NCBI GenBank assembly: GCA_046760905.1
Contig: JBHIFB010000164.1
Coordinates: forward strand, 1-6,181
Direction of reading: 5' to 3'
Length of the DNA stretch: 6,181 nt
Source: JBHIFB01 sp046760905
GTDB lineage: Bacteria > Gemmatimonadota > CAZMKB01
In this document: positions 1 to 6,181 of the stretch, piece after piece
How positions within the stretch are numbered: the stretch's first letter is position 1
Layout of the letters: every line of letters begins with the position of its first letter
Position numbers and translations under genes: made by a program
Notes under the pieces: model-generated
Databases searched by the model: none
What the model saw: only the letters and a program-made list of their open reading frames with translations
What the model was told of the DNA's origin: nothing

Positions 1-2
1 GG

Positions 3-76
3 CGGGGCCGACGAGACTCGAACTCGCGACCTCCGGCGTGACAGGCCGGCGTTCTTACCAGCTGAACTACGACCCC
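3..76 (-). tRNA. tRNA-Asp, anticodon GUC
   Basis: This 74-nt cloverleaf delivers aspartate for GAC/GAU codons. Read on the minus strand, the acceptor stem GGGGTCG pairs with CGGCCCC (one U·G wobble). It is followed by TA, a D arm closed by GTTC/GAAC, and an anticodon stem CCGGC/GCCGG around the loop CTGTCAC. The anticodon GTC is at 42..40. A 5-nt variable region AGGTC follows, then a T arm GCGAG/CTCGT with the loop TTCGAGT. The discriminator is G at position 3, the expected G73 identity base for tRNA-Asp. The next two bases, at 2..1, are CC, so a CCA tail is probably encoded with its A just outside the window. The gene is co-directional with the upstream TPR gene and 158 bases from it. Stems are intact and there is no intron, so it should be functional. 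Confidence 0.97.
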
Positions 77-91
77 GCCAGAATTAAAGGA

Positions 92-118
92 ATATTACAC
101 TCTTCCCTTCCGCGCTAA
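92..118 (-). promoter_or_regulatory. Possible weak promoter of tRNA-Asp
   Basis: On the minus strand, TAATAT (97..92) resembles a -10 box and would place transcription start about 8 bases upstream of the mature tRNA 5' end at 76. The best -35 candidate, TTAGCG (118..113), is poor and its 15-base spacing is short. It also lies inside the GC-rich inverted repeat at 110-126. The tRNA might instead be processed from read-through of the TPR transcript. This call is by eye only. Confidence 0.25.
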
Positions 119-130
119 CTGCGCGGTTTT
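110..130 (+). terminator. Terminator-like GC hairpin with T run on the plus strand
   Basis: CCGCGC (110-115), loop TAACT, then GCGCGG (121-126) form a perfect 6-bp stem, followed by TTTT at 127-130. This is a short intrinsic-terminator shape, but it faces rightward while every gene here runs leftward. Read leftward, the hairpin is followed by GAAGGGAAG, with no U tract, so it would not be a standard intrinsic terminator for the TPR gene. It could block antisense transcription entering from the left, or be a processing or stabilising hairpin in the TPR 3' UTR. The stem is clear; the function is not. Confidence 0.4.
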
Positions 131-228
131 CCCCTTCCTGCTCGCCTAAGATGGGTACCCCAATGCTCTCACGACTCACTTAAGGGCTCTAAGTTCCAGG
201 AAAAATGGGGAAAGGCCTCTATCGATAC

Positions 229-243
229 GGTAGGTTACCCACC
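229..243 (-). other. Small hairpin with the TPR gene's stop codon in its loop
   Basis: In the minus-strand RNA, GGUGGG (243..238) can pair with CCUACC (234..229) through five Watson-Crick pairs and one G·U. The UAA stop codon of the TPR gene forms the 3-nt loop. No U tract follows (the next bases are GTATCGATAG), so this is not an intrinsic terminator. It may be coincidental. Confidence 0.3.
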
Positions 244-1779
244 CAGTTCCTTCTTCTTAATGATGAGCTCCGCCCTTTTTATAAGCTCTTTGTTCCTCTC
301 GATATTGTCTTTCGCATACTTCCCAAACTTGGGATCCTGCAATACGTTTTCATAAGCCTCTGAGGATTTCTCATAGTAAGCTATCGCCTCGCGATAGTTC
401 TCTATGGTGTCTGCGGATTCCAGGGACTCTCCCATATCCTGGTAGGCATCACCGATTATCATGTAACACTTTCTGACATTAGCTCCCTTCTCAACAGCCT
501 TCTTTGCCGCATCGATCGCCTCCCTAAACCTTTTCGCCTTGTTCAATGCATTTGCCAGTGCCAGATAAAGCTCACCCCTGTCTTCCTCTGGAGAATGCAC
601 GGTCCCCTGTTTGAAGGCCTCAATGGCTTTGTCGTTTTTCTTAAGCTTCTGGTAGAACAGGCCCAGGTTCAGGTATGCCTTTGGGTACGAGGGATTTATC
701 GCCACGATCCTTTCGTATCCAGAAGCCGCACCACTGTAATCATTCAGCTTGTGGTAGGCCGATACGAGATAGATCAGAGTGTTCACATCCGACGGGTTCA
801 GCTCGCTTGCTTTCTCCAGAGGACCGATGGCCTCCTTCCAGTCCCCCATCGTGTAATGGGACAGGCCAATACCCATCCATACATTAACACTTGTTGAATC
901 AAGTTTCAAAGCCTCTCCATACTGCCTCATTGCCTCCTGGTACATCTCGTTCTGAAACAGGACTGAGGCGTAGTTGAGGCGATAACTCAGATTGTCCGGG
1001 TCAAGCTCGATCAGTCTGGAGAAGGCTTTGCTTGCATTCTCCACGTCTTTCCGGTGCTGATAGACCGTCGCAAGCCTGGCGTATGCGTCGCTGTAGCCGG
1101 GGTCGAATTTGAGTGCGGTGTGGTACTGTTCGACCGCTCTGGTCGTATCACCCATTTCAAGGTAGGTGTTCCCGAGATAGTAATGACAATCCACATGGGT
1201 CGAATCCAGCTCGATCACTCTTAAGAAGTTCTCCTCGGCCCTCTCGTAATTCTTGTTCTTGAGGTACTGCCTACCGAAAGCGGCAAACTTGTCGCAATCT
1301 ATCTGCAGGAAGATGTTATTGATTAGAGCACTGGCCAGCATTTCGACTTTCGCTTCAGGAGGTATGGAAACTTCCTTTACTATCTTTTCCTTTTTAGTCG
1401 TGATGTCGAGAAGGTGCGCAGAAACGGAAAGGCCGCCATCATCCTGGCGCTTCACGAGCCCCTCGACTATCAGCTTCACGCCGAGTGAATGTGCGATATC
1501 TTCAACCAGGCTGTCAGGCACAGCTTCCCAATATGGCAACCTCCTCTCCCTCATCAAATCCTTGAAAGTCTCATAGGAAGCTACTTCGTACCTTCCTGAC
1601 TCGAGAAACTGAGTCCTGAGGGCTTCTGTAATCCTCTCCATCTCCCCCTTCGAGATTCGCCCCTCCTTTCTAAAAGGGAAAACCGCGACGGGGAATCGTA
1701 TGTCTGCCTGAGCACGCAGGCCGGTAGTGTAAGAGAATGATATAAAGATAGTTAGAAGTGCTGTTACATGGCTTTTCAT
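235..1779 (-). CDS. Secreted TPR protein with TolB/CsgG/FlgO-like N-terminal domain
   Basis: This is a predicted periplasmic scaffold protein; its exact role is unknown. Residues 1-25 form a Sec signal peptide: K2 near the start, a hydrophobic core, and a signal-peptidase-I site A23-Q24-A25 before D26. There is no lipobox cysteine. Residues about 28-160 resemble the TolB-like/FlgO/CsgG-type fold: a VAVFPF strand, a helix with TEALRTQFLESGRYEV, then LGVKLIVEGLVKR and a strand ending LLDITTKK. From about 163 to 480 there are about nine 34-residue TPR units with typical Y/G/A spacing (for example YYLGNTYLEMGD at 200-211 and YLNLGLFYQKLK at 369-380). The last unit carries a loop insertion near 451-460, and the tail is a Lys/Glu-rich helix. 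There are three cysteines (162, 198, 438). The ATG is supported by GAGGG 7 bases upstream (1791..1787) and by the signal peptide; the stop is TAA. It lies 114 bases downstream of the TamB-like gene. TPR repeats are certain, the N-terminal domain is likely, and a link to TamB is inference. Confidence 0.9.
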   Translation of the reverse strand: MKSHVTALLTIFISFSYTTGLRAQADIRFPVAVFPFRKEGRISKGEMERITEALRTQFLESGRYEVASYETFKDLMRERRLPYWEAVPDSLVEDIAHSLGVKLIVEGLVKRQDDGGLSVSAHLLDITTKKEKIVKEVSIPPEAKVEMLASALINNIFLQIDCDKFAAFGRQYLKNKNYERAEENFLRVIELDSTHVDCHYYLGNTYLEMGDTTRAVEQYHTALKFDPGYSDAYARLATVYQHRKDVENASKAFSRLIELDPDNLSYRLNYASVLFQNEMYQEAMRQYGEALKLDSTSVNVWMGIGLSHYTMGDWKEAIGPLEKASELNPSDVNTLIYLVSAYHKLNDYSGAASGYERIVAINPSYPKAYLNLGLFYQKLKKNDKAIEAFKQGTVHSPEEDRGELYLALANALNKAKRFREAIDAAKKAVEKGANVRKCYMIIGDAYQDMGESLESADTIENYREAIAYYEKSSEAYENVLQDPKFGKYAKDNIERNKELIKRAELIIKKKELGG

Positions 1780-1786
1780 TCTAAAA

Positions 1787-1791
1787 CCCTC
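1787..1791 (-). promoter_or_regulatory. Ribosome binding site of the TPR gene
   Basis: The minus strand reads GAGGG ending 7 bases before the ATG at 1779..1777. This is a good Shine-Dalgarno match at standard spacing and fixes the start that begins the signal peptide. A second purine block, GGGAGG at 1800..1795, lies too far upstream to be the main site. Confidence 0.75.
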
Positions 1792-1824
1792 TGTCCTCCC
1801 GCTTAATTCCCGATGCCAGAATGT

Positions 1825-1846
1825 AAAAGTGACCGAACACGGACAC
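1825..1846 (-). terminator. Imperfect hairpin plus TTTT between tamB-like and TPR genes
   Basis: On the minus strand, GTGTCCG (1846..1840), loop TGTT, then CGGTCAC (1835..1829) form a 7-bp stem interrupted by one T·T mismatch, followed at once by TTTT (1828..1825). It sits about 50 bases past the stop of the TamB-like gene. The shape fits a weak intrinsic terminator or attenuator that would lower read-through into the TPR gene. The mismatch and short U run make full termination doubtful. It could also be a 5' leader hairpin of a TPR transcript started from the promoter-like element just upstream. Confidence 0.4.
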
Positions 1847-1850
1847 CTAA

Positions 1851-1879
1851 AAATTAATCCGGCTTTTTATATATGTCAA
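1851..1879 (-). promoter_or_regulatory. Candidate sigma-70-type promoter for the TPR gene
   Basis: The minus strand carries a perfect TTGACA (1879..1874), a 17-base A/T-rich spacer, and TAATTT (1856..1851) at the -10 position. The -10 matches TATAAT at only three of six bases; an alternative ATTAAT two bases upstream is a better match but has a 15-base spacer. The element lies just past the TamB-like stop codon at 1894. A start near 1844 would give a leader of about 65 bases ahead of the TPR start, beginning at the hairpin 1846-1829. It rests on consensus similarity alone. Confidence 0.4.
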
Positions 1880-1893
1880 GCAAGGCACTTACG

Positions 1894-4800
1894 TCAATAT
1901 CTGAATCTATACTTGAAATCGATGCTGAACTGGCTCCCCGCAGAGTTCGTCTGACCCACTATGAACATCCTCCGCCTCAACCCGTATTCGACAGAGAAGT
2001 TGTTCACGTTGGGATCCATGATATCCTGAGAATAGGAGACGAAGAATTTCCTCGCAAGGTACTTGCCCACAGAGAATTGGGCGCTTTCTGTTCCTCCTGT
2101 CGTAAAGAGTTGGGCATCGAAAGTAATCACATCCAGTGGAGAAGCATCCTGTATGAGGGAAGCCGCCTGCTGCGTCATCATGCTTGCCACCTGATTCCCA
2201 ACCCGCTCTCTGTAAGCTCCGACCTTCGCATCGTATTCCTGTTTCGTCATATCCAGTATAAGCAGGGTGAAAGCCTCTTCTCTGGGTACAGGTAATCTAG
2301 TGCCGGTCTCATCGAAAACCTCGACATCGAATTCCACTTCGTCGTAAAAACCCCCCACGTGAAGGTTGAGTGTATTCTCGGTCGTCTCCGCGTCGGCACC
2401 CGTCCCCACACGTCCTCTAATCACCCTCGATGCACTCACATCGAGTATCGGGTTTATTCGTTTCGAGCCGACGAACCTGACCGATCCCTCCTCGATTTGA
2501 AACTTCCTGCCGTAAAACGTGTAAAATCCCCTTTGTGGTCTCATCTCCCCGGAGACCATGACACCATCAGGTCCACCCCTCACCGTGAGATCGATCTCCA
2601 TCTCGATATTCGCCTGTTTGTTCCTGAACCACACGTTATCCCTCCCCACGGCAACGACATCGAGATTAATGGGGAAGGTAATGACATCCCTCCTCGTTTC
2701 ATTCTCACGTCCTCTCCCGAAAGGCACACTGAGCTCACCCTCTGCCAAAAGCAGATTCCCCCGCAGAAGCGGTTCGTATATCGATCCCTCAAGAACGAGG
2801 TCGCCATCGATGATTAGCTCAGAAACATGTTTGATCTGATGCACTCCAAAATCTTTCAGATGGATCGCAATCTGAAGATTTCTGGGAACAAATCCCTCGC
2901 AATCGAATCGTCCGCTGGCGAGCACCTCTCCTCCAAGTGAACCGGCCTTAAGCGAATCGATGAAAAGGGAATTCTCCTCCATGCGGAAGGAAGCATTTAT
3001 ATTCTCAAGGTAGGAATTAGTTGGGATGTAGAGGCCGCTTCCTCCGGATATCCTTCCCAAACCCGACCATTCAGGATCTCCGGCTGTCCCAGAGATAGAA
3101 AAGTTTGCCGTGAAAATCCCCCCGGAAGCACGAAAATCACTGCTTAGAAGATTCACATAGTTCAGCGGTACATTTATAAGTACCTCTCCGTAGAGGTTAC
3201 CCTCTGGGTTCAGACGCCTGTCCCGCTCCGTCATAGCAAGATCAAGGGGAATGTTCATAGTACCCCGAGCCTGAAAGTCGCCCTTCCACAATGAGAAGTC
3301 ATCTATAAATAATATCTGGCTTGCATAAGATGCTCCAAGAACCATGGAATCCATCTGAGCATCCTCCAGAAAAACGTCTCTGGCCTTCATCGAAACCGAA
3401 AGACGCGGGAGATCAAGTGTTCCGGATGCCAGAATCTCGGCCTCTAATCGTCCCTCCATCCTCTTTTTAATCTTAATAAATTGGCTCGCCTGGTAGATGT
3501 CTATCGAATCTGCCCGGGCTTCGAGCGAGAATGAGCCTTCGGAAGCGAGTTGGCCTCTCAACGTTACTTTTCCACCAGCGAAGGATACAGTACTCCTTTC
3601 GAATACCCATTTCCCGGGTTCCTTGTTGATGACCAGCGTTCCTGGAGTGCTCGATGCGATTGAGCCATGGAATATGGTGAGATCTGAGAAAGATAGTGTA
3701 TACCCCCGCTCTCCAGCGGCCACACCGAGGGAGAATTCGACAAACTCCGTCGAGTCAATCCGCACGAATACATTTTTCATGTCCAAATGCCCTTCATCTA
3801 GCAAAACCCCTGTCTCTATGCTTTCCAGCCTTACTCCCGAGACGCTCACTGTATCGGCTCTGATCTCCATGTTGCCTTTAGGTGCATAAGGAAGATCATC
3901 TATCCGACATGAGCCCTGAATCCTTCGAATCGCCAGCTCTTCACCCAAACTGAGAGTTGCCAGCTGGAATAGGCCATCGAGATCTACTTCGCCGTATGCA
4001 CCCTTAACCTGGCCGTCGAAACTCAGTGTTCCCGCCAGGTCTGGGATGTCTAAAAGATCGGGTAATTGACCGATATCCATCTCACTCGCATCAACGGAAA
4101 GCGTGTAGCCTTCGGTGTTGAAATTACCTCTGTACTCAGCGTATCCATCATCGAAGCTCACGCTGCCGTCCTCAATCTCGAGTCCTTCACCCGTGAGTGT
4201 GCACACAGCGTCGAGGGAGTTGAATTCGATCTCACCGACCTTGCTCCTTGCAAGCGACACCTTTGATCCGGCCTTGAACTGCTTTTTATCGAAGCCCTCG
4301 CCTTCGAAGGCCAGGTCCCCACTTATCAGGCTCGAGAGCTGGGGTGGTATTTCATAAGGTAGTTTCACCAGGTTAAAACTATCGATATTAGCAAGTGCGA
4401 AATATGATGCAGGCGATTCGGTAAAATCGAAATTGAAATCCCCGCTCAATTTCCCGCCGCAGATTCTACTCTCAAGCCCCTTAACCTCGACTCTCCCCTC
4501 CGAGTACCCGACAACGCCCGAGAGCGATTCGAACTCATAACCGAGTAGATTCCCCTGGCAATTGCTGACATTACCAACTACATCGGGATTCAGCAATCGT
4601 CCATCAAGTATTGCTTCCAGTTGCGTCGATCCCTGAAGATACTTCCTTGTCCCCACACCTGGTGGTATATGAGCGAAATCGAAGTTCTCTGATCTGATGT
4701 CGAAGTGGCAGGTAGGTGGCCGATGAAATTCCATGTACCCTGATCCCTCGACCCTCGTGTCCTCCTTCACCAGCTTGAAGTCATCTATTGTCAGCCGCTT

Positions 4801-5436
4801 GCCCTCAATCGTCAAATTACCCTCGAAAAGGAAGGCCCCGAAAGATACGAAACTGGTGTTGAGACTGCTCTCCTCCATGCCAATGAGCACTTTCCCACCG
4901 CCGATTTCCAGTGATCCATTGAAATCCATTTGCGTCTCGAAAGGTTCACCGGTTAAGCCACTCACCTGCGTCCGGGAATTTCGCAGTATCAGGCGGTTTA
5001 TCTTCATGCGGAATGGACTTCTTTTCTTCTTGAGTTGGCGTTCGGTCCGGCGTTTTCCGAAGGATTTCACATTCCATTTACCGGACTCCTTCGCTATGCG
5101 TATCTCGGGATCATAGACAGCTATCATCCTGAACTCTATGTGCCCTTCAATCATCCTCAAGGGTTTGAGCTTCAGCTCGATCCGGGGCGAGGAGAAGAAT
5201 TTTTCACCCTCGTTCAAGGGGTCCATGATCGTTAATCCCTCCACCTCGATGCCCGCAAATCTGGTGAGTCTGATTGCCTCGATGTGAACCCCTGTGTTCA
5301 ATGCCTCGGATGCCTTGGCCGCTGCCCACTCGACGAACTGAGCCTGTAACGATGGAATAGCCCTTTTGACACTCCAAACGAAAAGCGTGAAAAGAAGTGC
5401 CATCAGTATGGCGAAGAGCAACTTATCTCTTTTCAT
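1894..5436 (-). CDS. tamB: TamB-like translocation/assembly protein (AsmA-like, DUF490 C-terminus)
   Basis: This is a periplasm-spanning protein that would act with an Omp85 partner in outer-membrane protein assembly or, as for AsmA-like relatives, phospholipid transport. A short basic N-terminus and hydrophobic segment (about 6-27) form the inner-membrane anchor. Residues about 30-125 match the AsmA/TamB N-terminal region (groove-opening strands, including the stretch IEVEGLTIMDP). A long repetitive beta-rich region follows, rich in alternating hydrophobic/polar strands and G-x-L/F-x-G turns, as expected of a beta-taco groove. The last 350 or so residues (about 830-1180) match the TamB C-terminal DUF490 domain: RGGPDGVMVSGEMRPQRG near 953-970, then RKFQIEEGSVRF, NPILDVSASR and an end of SIDFKYRFRY. 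The length, 1180 residues, is close to E. coli TamB (about 1260). Six cysteines (243, 293, 326, 412, 510, 845) are unusual for such a protein. The ATG overlaps the upstream gene's TGA by one base (TGATG), with only a weak GGGA 10 bases upstream, implying translational coupling. The stop is TGA. Family assignment is strong; the substrate is unknown. Confidence 0.93.
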   Translation of the reverse strand: MKRDKLLFAILMALLFTLFVWSVKRAIPSLQAQFVEWAAAKASEALNTGVHIEAIRLTRFAGIEVEGLTIMDPLNEGEKFFSSPRIELKLKPLRMIEGHIEFRMIAVYDPEIRIAKESGKWNVKSFGKRRTERQLKKKRSPFRMKINRLILRNSRTQVSGLTGEPFETQMDFNGSLEIGGGKVLIGMEESSLNTSFVSFGAFLFEGNLTIEGKRLTIDDFKLVKEDTRVEGSGYMEFHRPPTCHFDIRSENFDFAHIPPGVGTRKYLQGSTQLEAILDGRLLNPDVVGNVSNCQGNLLGYEFESLSGVVGYSEGRVEVKGLESRICGGKLSGDFNFDFTESPASYFALANIDSFNLVKLPYEIPPQLSSLISGDLAFEGEGFDKKQFKAGSKVSLARSKVGEIEFNSLDAVCTLTGEGLEIEDGSVSFDDGYAEYRGNFNTEGYTLSVDASEMDIGQLPDLLDIPDLAGTLSFDGQVKGAYGEVDLDGLFQLATLSLGEELAIRRIQGSCRIDDLPYAPKGNMEIRADTVSVSGVRLESIETGVLLDEGHLDMKNVFVRIDSTEFVEFSLGVAAGERGYTLSFSDLTIFHGSIASSTPGTLVINKEPGKWVFERSTVSFAGGKVTLRGQLASEGSFSLEARADSIDIYQASQFIKIKKRMEGRLEAEILASGTLDLPRLSVSMKARDVFLEDAQMDSMVLGASYASQILFIDDFSLWKGDFQARGTMNIPLDLAMTERDRRLNPEGNLYGEVLINVPLNYVNLLSSDFRASGGIFTANFSISGTAGDPEWSGLGRISGGSGLYIPTNSYLENINASFRMEENSLFIDSLKAGSLGGEVLASGRFDCEGFVPRNLQIAIHLKDFGVHQIKHVSELIIDGDLVLEGSIYEPLLRGNLLLAEGELSVPFGRGRENETRRDVITFPINLDVVAVGRDNVWFRNKQANIEMEIDLTVRGGPDGVMVSGEMRPQRGFYTFYGRKFQIEEGSVRFVGSKRINPILDVSASRVIRGRVGTGADAETTENTLNLHVGGFYDEVEFDVEVFDETGTRLPVPREEAFTLLILDMTKQEYDAKVGAYRERVGNQVASMMTQQAASLIQDASPLDVITFDAQLFTTGGTESAQFSVGKYLARKFFVSYSQDIMDPNVNNFSVEYGLRRRMFIVGQTNSAGSQFSIDFKYRFRY

Positions 5437-6181
5437 CAGAACGGATTCCCAACGCTTATATGTAACCGGCTGAGCATCTTTTTTGTTCCGAAGTTTTCAT
5501 CGAGCCTCACTGCCTGCTCAACCCTTACCGGTCCAATCGGAGTTCTGTATCTCAATCCCAATCCCGCGGAACTCAGCAGGAAGGGCTTTCTGCGGATGAA
5601 ATCTCTGTTGTCCTTGTCATAGATATTCCCTGTATCGAAGAAGAGCACTCCATCCAGAGCACGCCAGATGGGGAATCGACTTTCGATGTTGAACTGAATA
5701 AGATAATTACCGTCTCTCCTTTCTCTCTCAGAGAGGAGGCCAATGCCGAGTTCCTCGTACCCTCTCAGGCTGTTTGCACCACCTATCGAAAATTGCTCTT
5801 CGGGAGGCACGGGATCAGATGTGCCGAACTCTCTGACCAGCCCCACCTTGACGTGGCTCGCCAAAGTAATCCGGCTTCCAAGAACTGTCACGCCTCTGTA
5901 TACCGAGTATTCTCCCATTATGCGATAGTAGTCCCTCTCCCCGATGAGGGGTCCCCCGGCGAGGGTGGTGGAAAGCTTCAGCACCTCTCCGGTGGTTGGA
6001 TTGAATATGTCGTCACTCCTGTCCCTGATATATGATAGCTCGAGGCTATTTCTAAGGTGCCTGCCTATGTTTCGAAGTATATCCTCGGGCACCTCGTTCT
6101 CCGTTGAATCGACATCAGATATCTCCGATTCCTCAATGAGAAAATGTAGGCTCACCCTCTTCTTCCTCGTGTAAAATCTTG
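5436..6181 (-). CDS. Omp85-family outer-membrane barrel, TamA-like, C-terminal part (partial)
   Basis: This is the membrane-embedded barrel of an Omp85 (bacterial surface antigen) protein. The frame stays open to the right edge: eight codons (RFYTRKKR) precede the GTG at 6155, which is an internal valine and not a start. The visible 247 residues therefore lack the N-terminus and any POTRA domains. Family marks, in order, are: DRSDDIFNPTTGEVLKLS (an early barrel hairpin with its P-x-x-G), FSIGGANSLRGYEE with the loop-6 RGY at 5765..5757, FFDTGNIYD, GLGLRYRTPIGPVRVEQAVR, and a C-terminal strand LHISVGNPF. The last ends in the terminal phenylalanine recognised by the BAM machinery. The stop overlaps the TamB-like start by one base, so the two form an operon. 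That context favours a TamA-type partner over BamA, but the barrel alone cannot decide, so no symbol is given. Its promoter lies outside the window. Confidence 0.93.
   Translation of the reverse strand, partial: RFYTRKKRVSLHFLIEESEISDVDSTENEVPEDILRNIGRHLRNSLELSYIRDRSDDIFNPTTGEVLKLSTTLAGGPLIGERDYYRIMGEYSVYRGVTVLGSRITLASHVKVGLVREFGTSDPVPPEEQFSIGGANSLRGYEELGIGLLSERERRDGNYLIQFNIESRFPIWRALDGVLFFDTGNIYDKDNRDFIRRKPFLLSSAGLGLRYRTPIGPVRVEQAVRLDENFGTKKMLSRLHISVGNPF

Noticed and set aside
1..79. tRNA acceptor stem read as GGCGGGG/CCCCGCC at the outer edges
   Set aside because: This gives an arm that is too long before the D stem. Starting at GGGGTCG (76..70) gives standard arm lengths, the G73 discriminator and a CCA start.
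219..228. TATCGATA palindrome downstream of the TPR stop codon
   Set aside because: It is an 8-base self-complementary word with no repeat partner or neighbouring context; chance is sufficient.
235..1779. TPR array considered as a DNA-level tandem repeat
   Set aside because: The units repeat at protein level only. The nucleotide sequence is diverged, with no near-identical copies.
1873..2295. Plus-strand 140-codon open frame at the end of the tamB-like gene
   Set aside because: It is antisense to the conserved TamB C-terminal domain, and the translation has no recognisable motif. The minus-strand frame explains the sequence fully.
2359..2817. Plus-strand 152-codon open frame
   Set aside because: It is a shadow of the TamB-like gene, with Pro/His/Arg-rich composition typical of an antisense frame and no family features.
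6153..6155. GTG as the start codon of the barrel protein
   Set aside because: The frame continues without a stop to the window edge, and the following residues begin mid-domain with neither signal peptide nor POTRA. It is an internal valine codon of a truncated gene.
1..6181. CRISPR array, insertion sequence, toxin-antitoxin or other defence system
   Set aside because: No regularly spaced direct repeats, transposase-like or nuclease-like frames, or small paired genes are present. The window is occupied by envelope genes and a tRNA.

Overview
The window is a compact bacterial stretch with every supported gene on the minus strand. It looks like a diderm (outer-membrane-bearing) bacterium, because two of the three protein genes are envelope-biogenesis components: the C-terminal barrel of an Omp85-family protein and a full-length TamB/AsmA-like protein. 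Base composition is moderate, near half GC by eye. I cannot place the organism by sequence alone. A periplasmic protein with a TolB/CsgG/FlgO-like N-terminal domain fused to TPRs is common in uncultured diderm phyla (FCB-like groups), but that is only a guess.

Layout in transcription order (right to left): (1) 6181-5436, the 3' part of an Omp85/TamA-like outer-membrane barrel gene, cut by the window edge. (2) 5436-1894, a 1180-residue TamB-like inner-membrane-anchored periplasmic bridge protein, whose start overlaps the previous stop by one base (TGATG). (3) A 114-base gap with a perfect TTGACA -35-like box and a small hairpin followed by TTTT. (4) 1779-235, a secreted 514-residue protein with a TolB-like N-terminal domain and about nine TPR units. 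(5) A 158-base gap with a GC-rich inverted repeat and a weak promoter-like element. (6) 76-3, tRNA-Asp(GUC), whose CCA end reaches the left window edge.

The Omp85 and TamB genes almost certainly act together as a translocation-and-assembly-type (or lipid-transport) module spanning the periplasm. The TPR protein is predicted to be periplasmic as well and lies just downstream. It may be a partner of the module or may only be a neighbour with its own promoter. No mobile element, CRISPR array, phage gene or clearly novel multi-gene system is visible. The most interesting points are the TamA-TamB-TPR arrangement, the regulatory structure in the 1780-1893 gap, and a tRNA leader that is complementary to the tRNA's own discriminator and CCA end.
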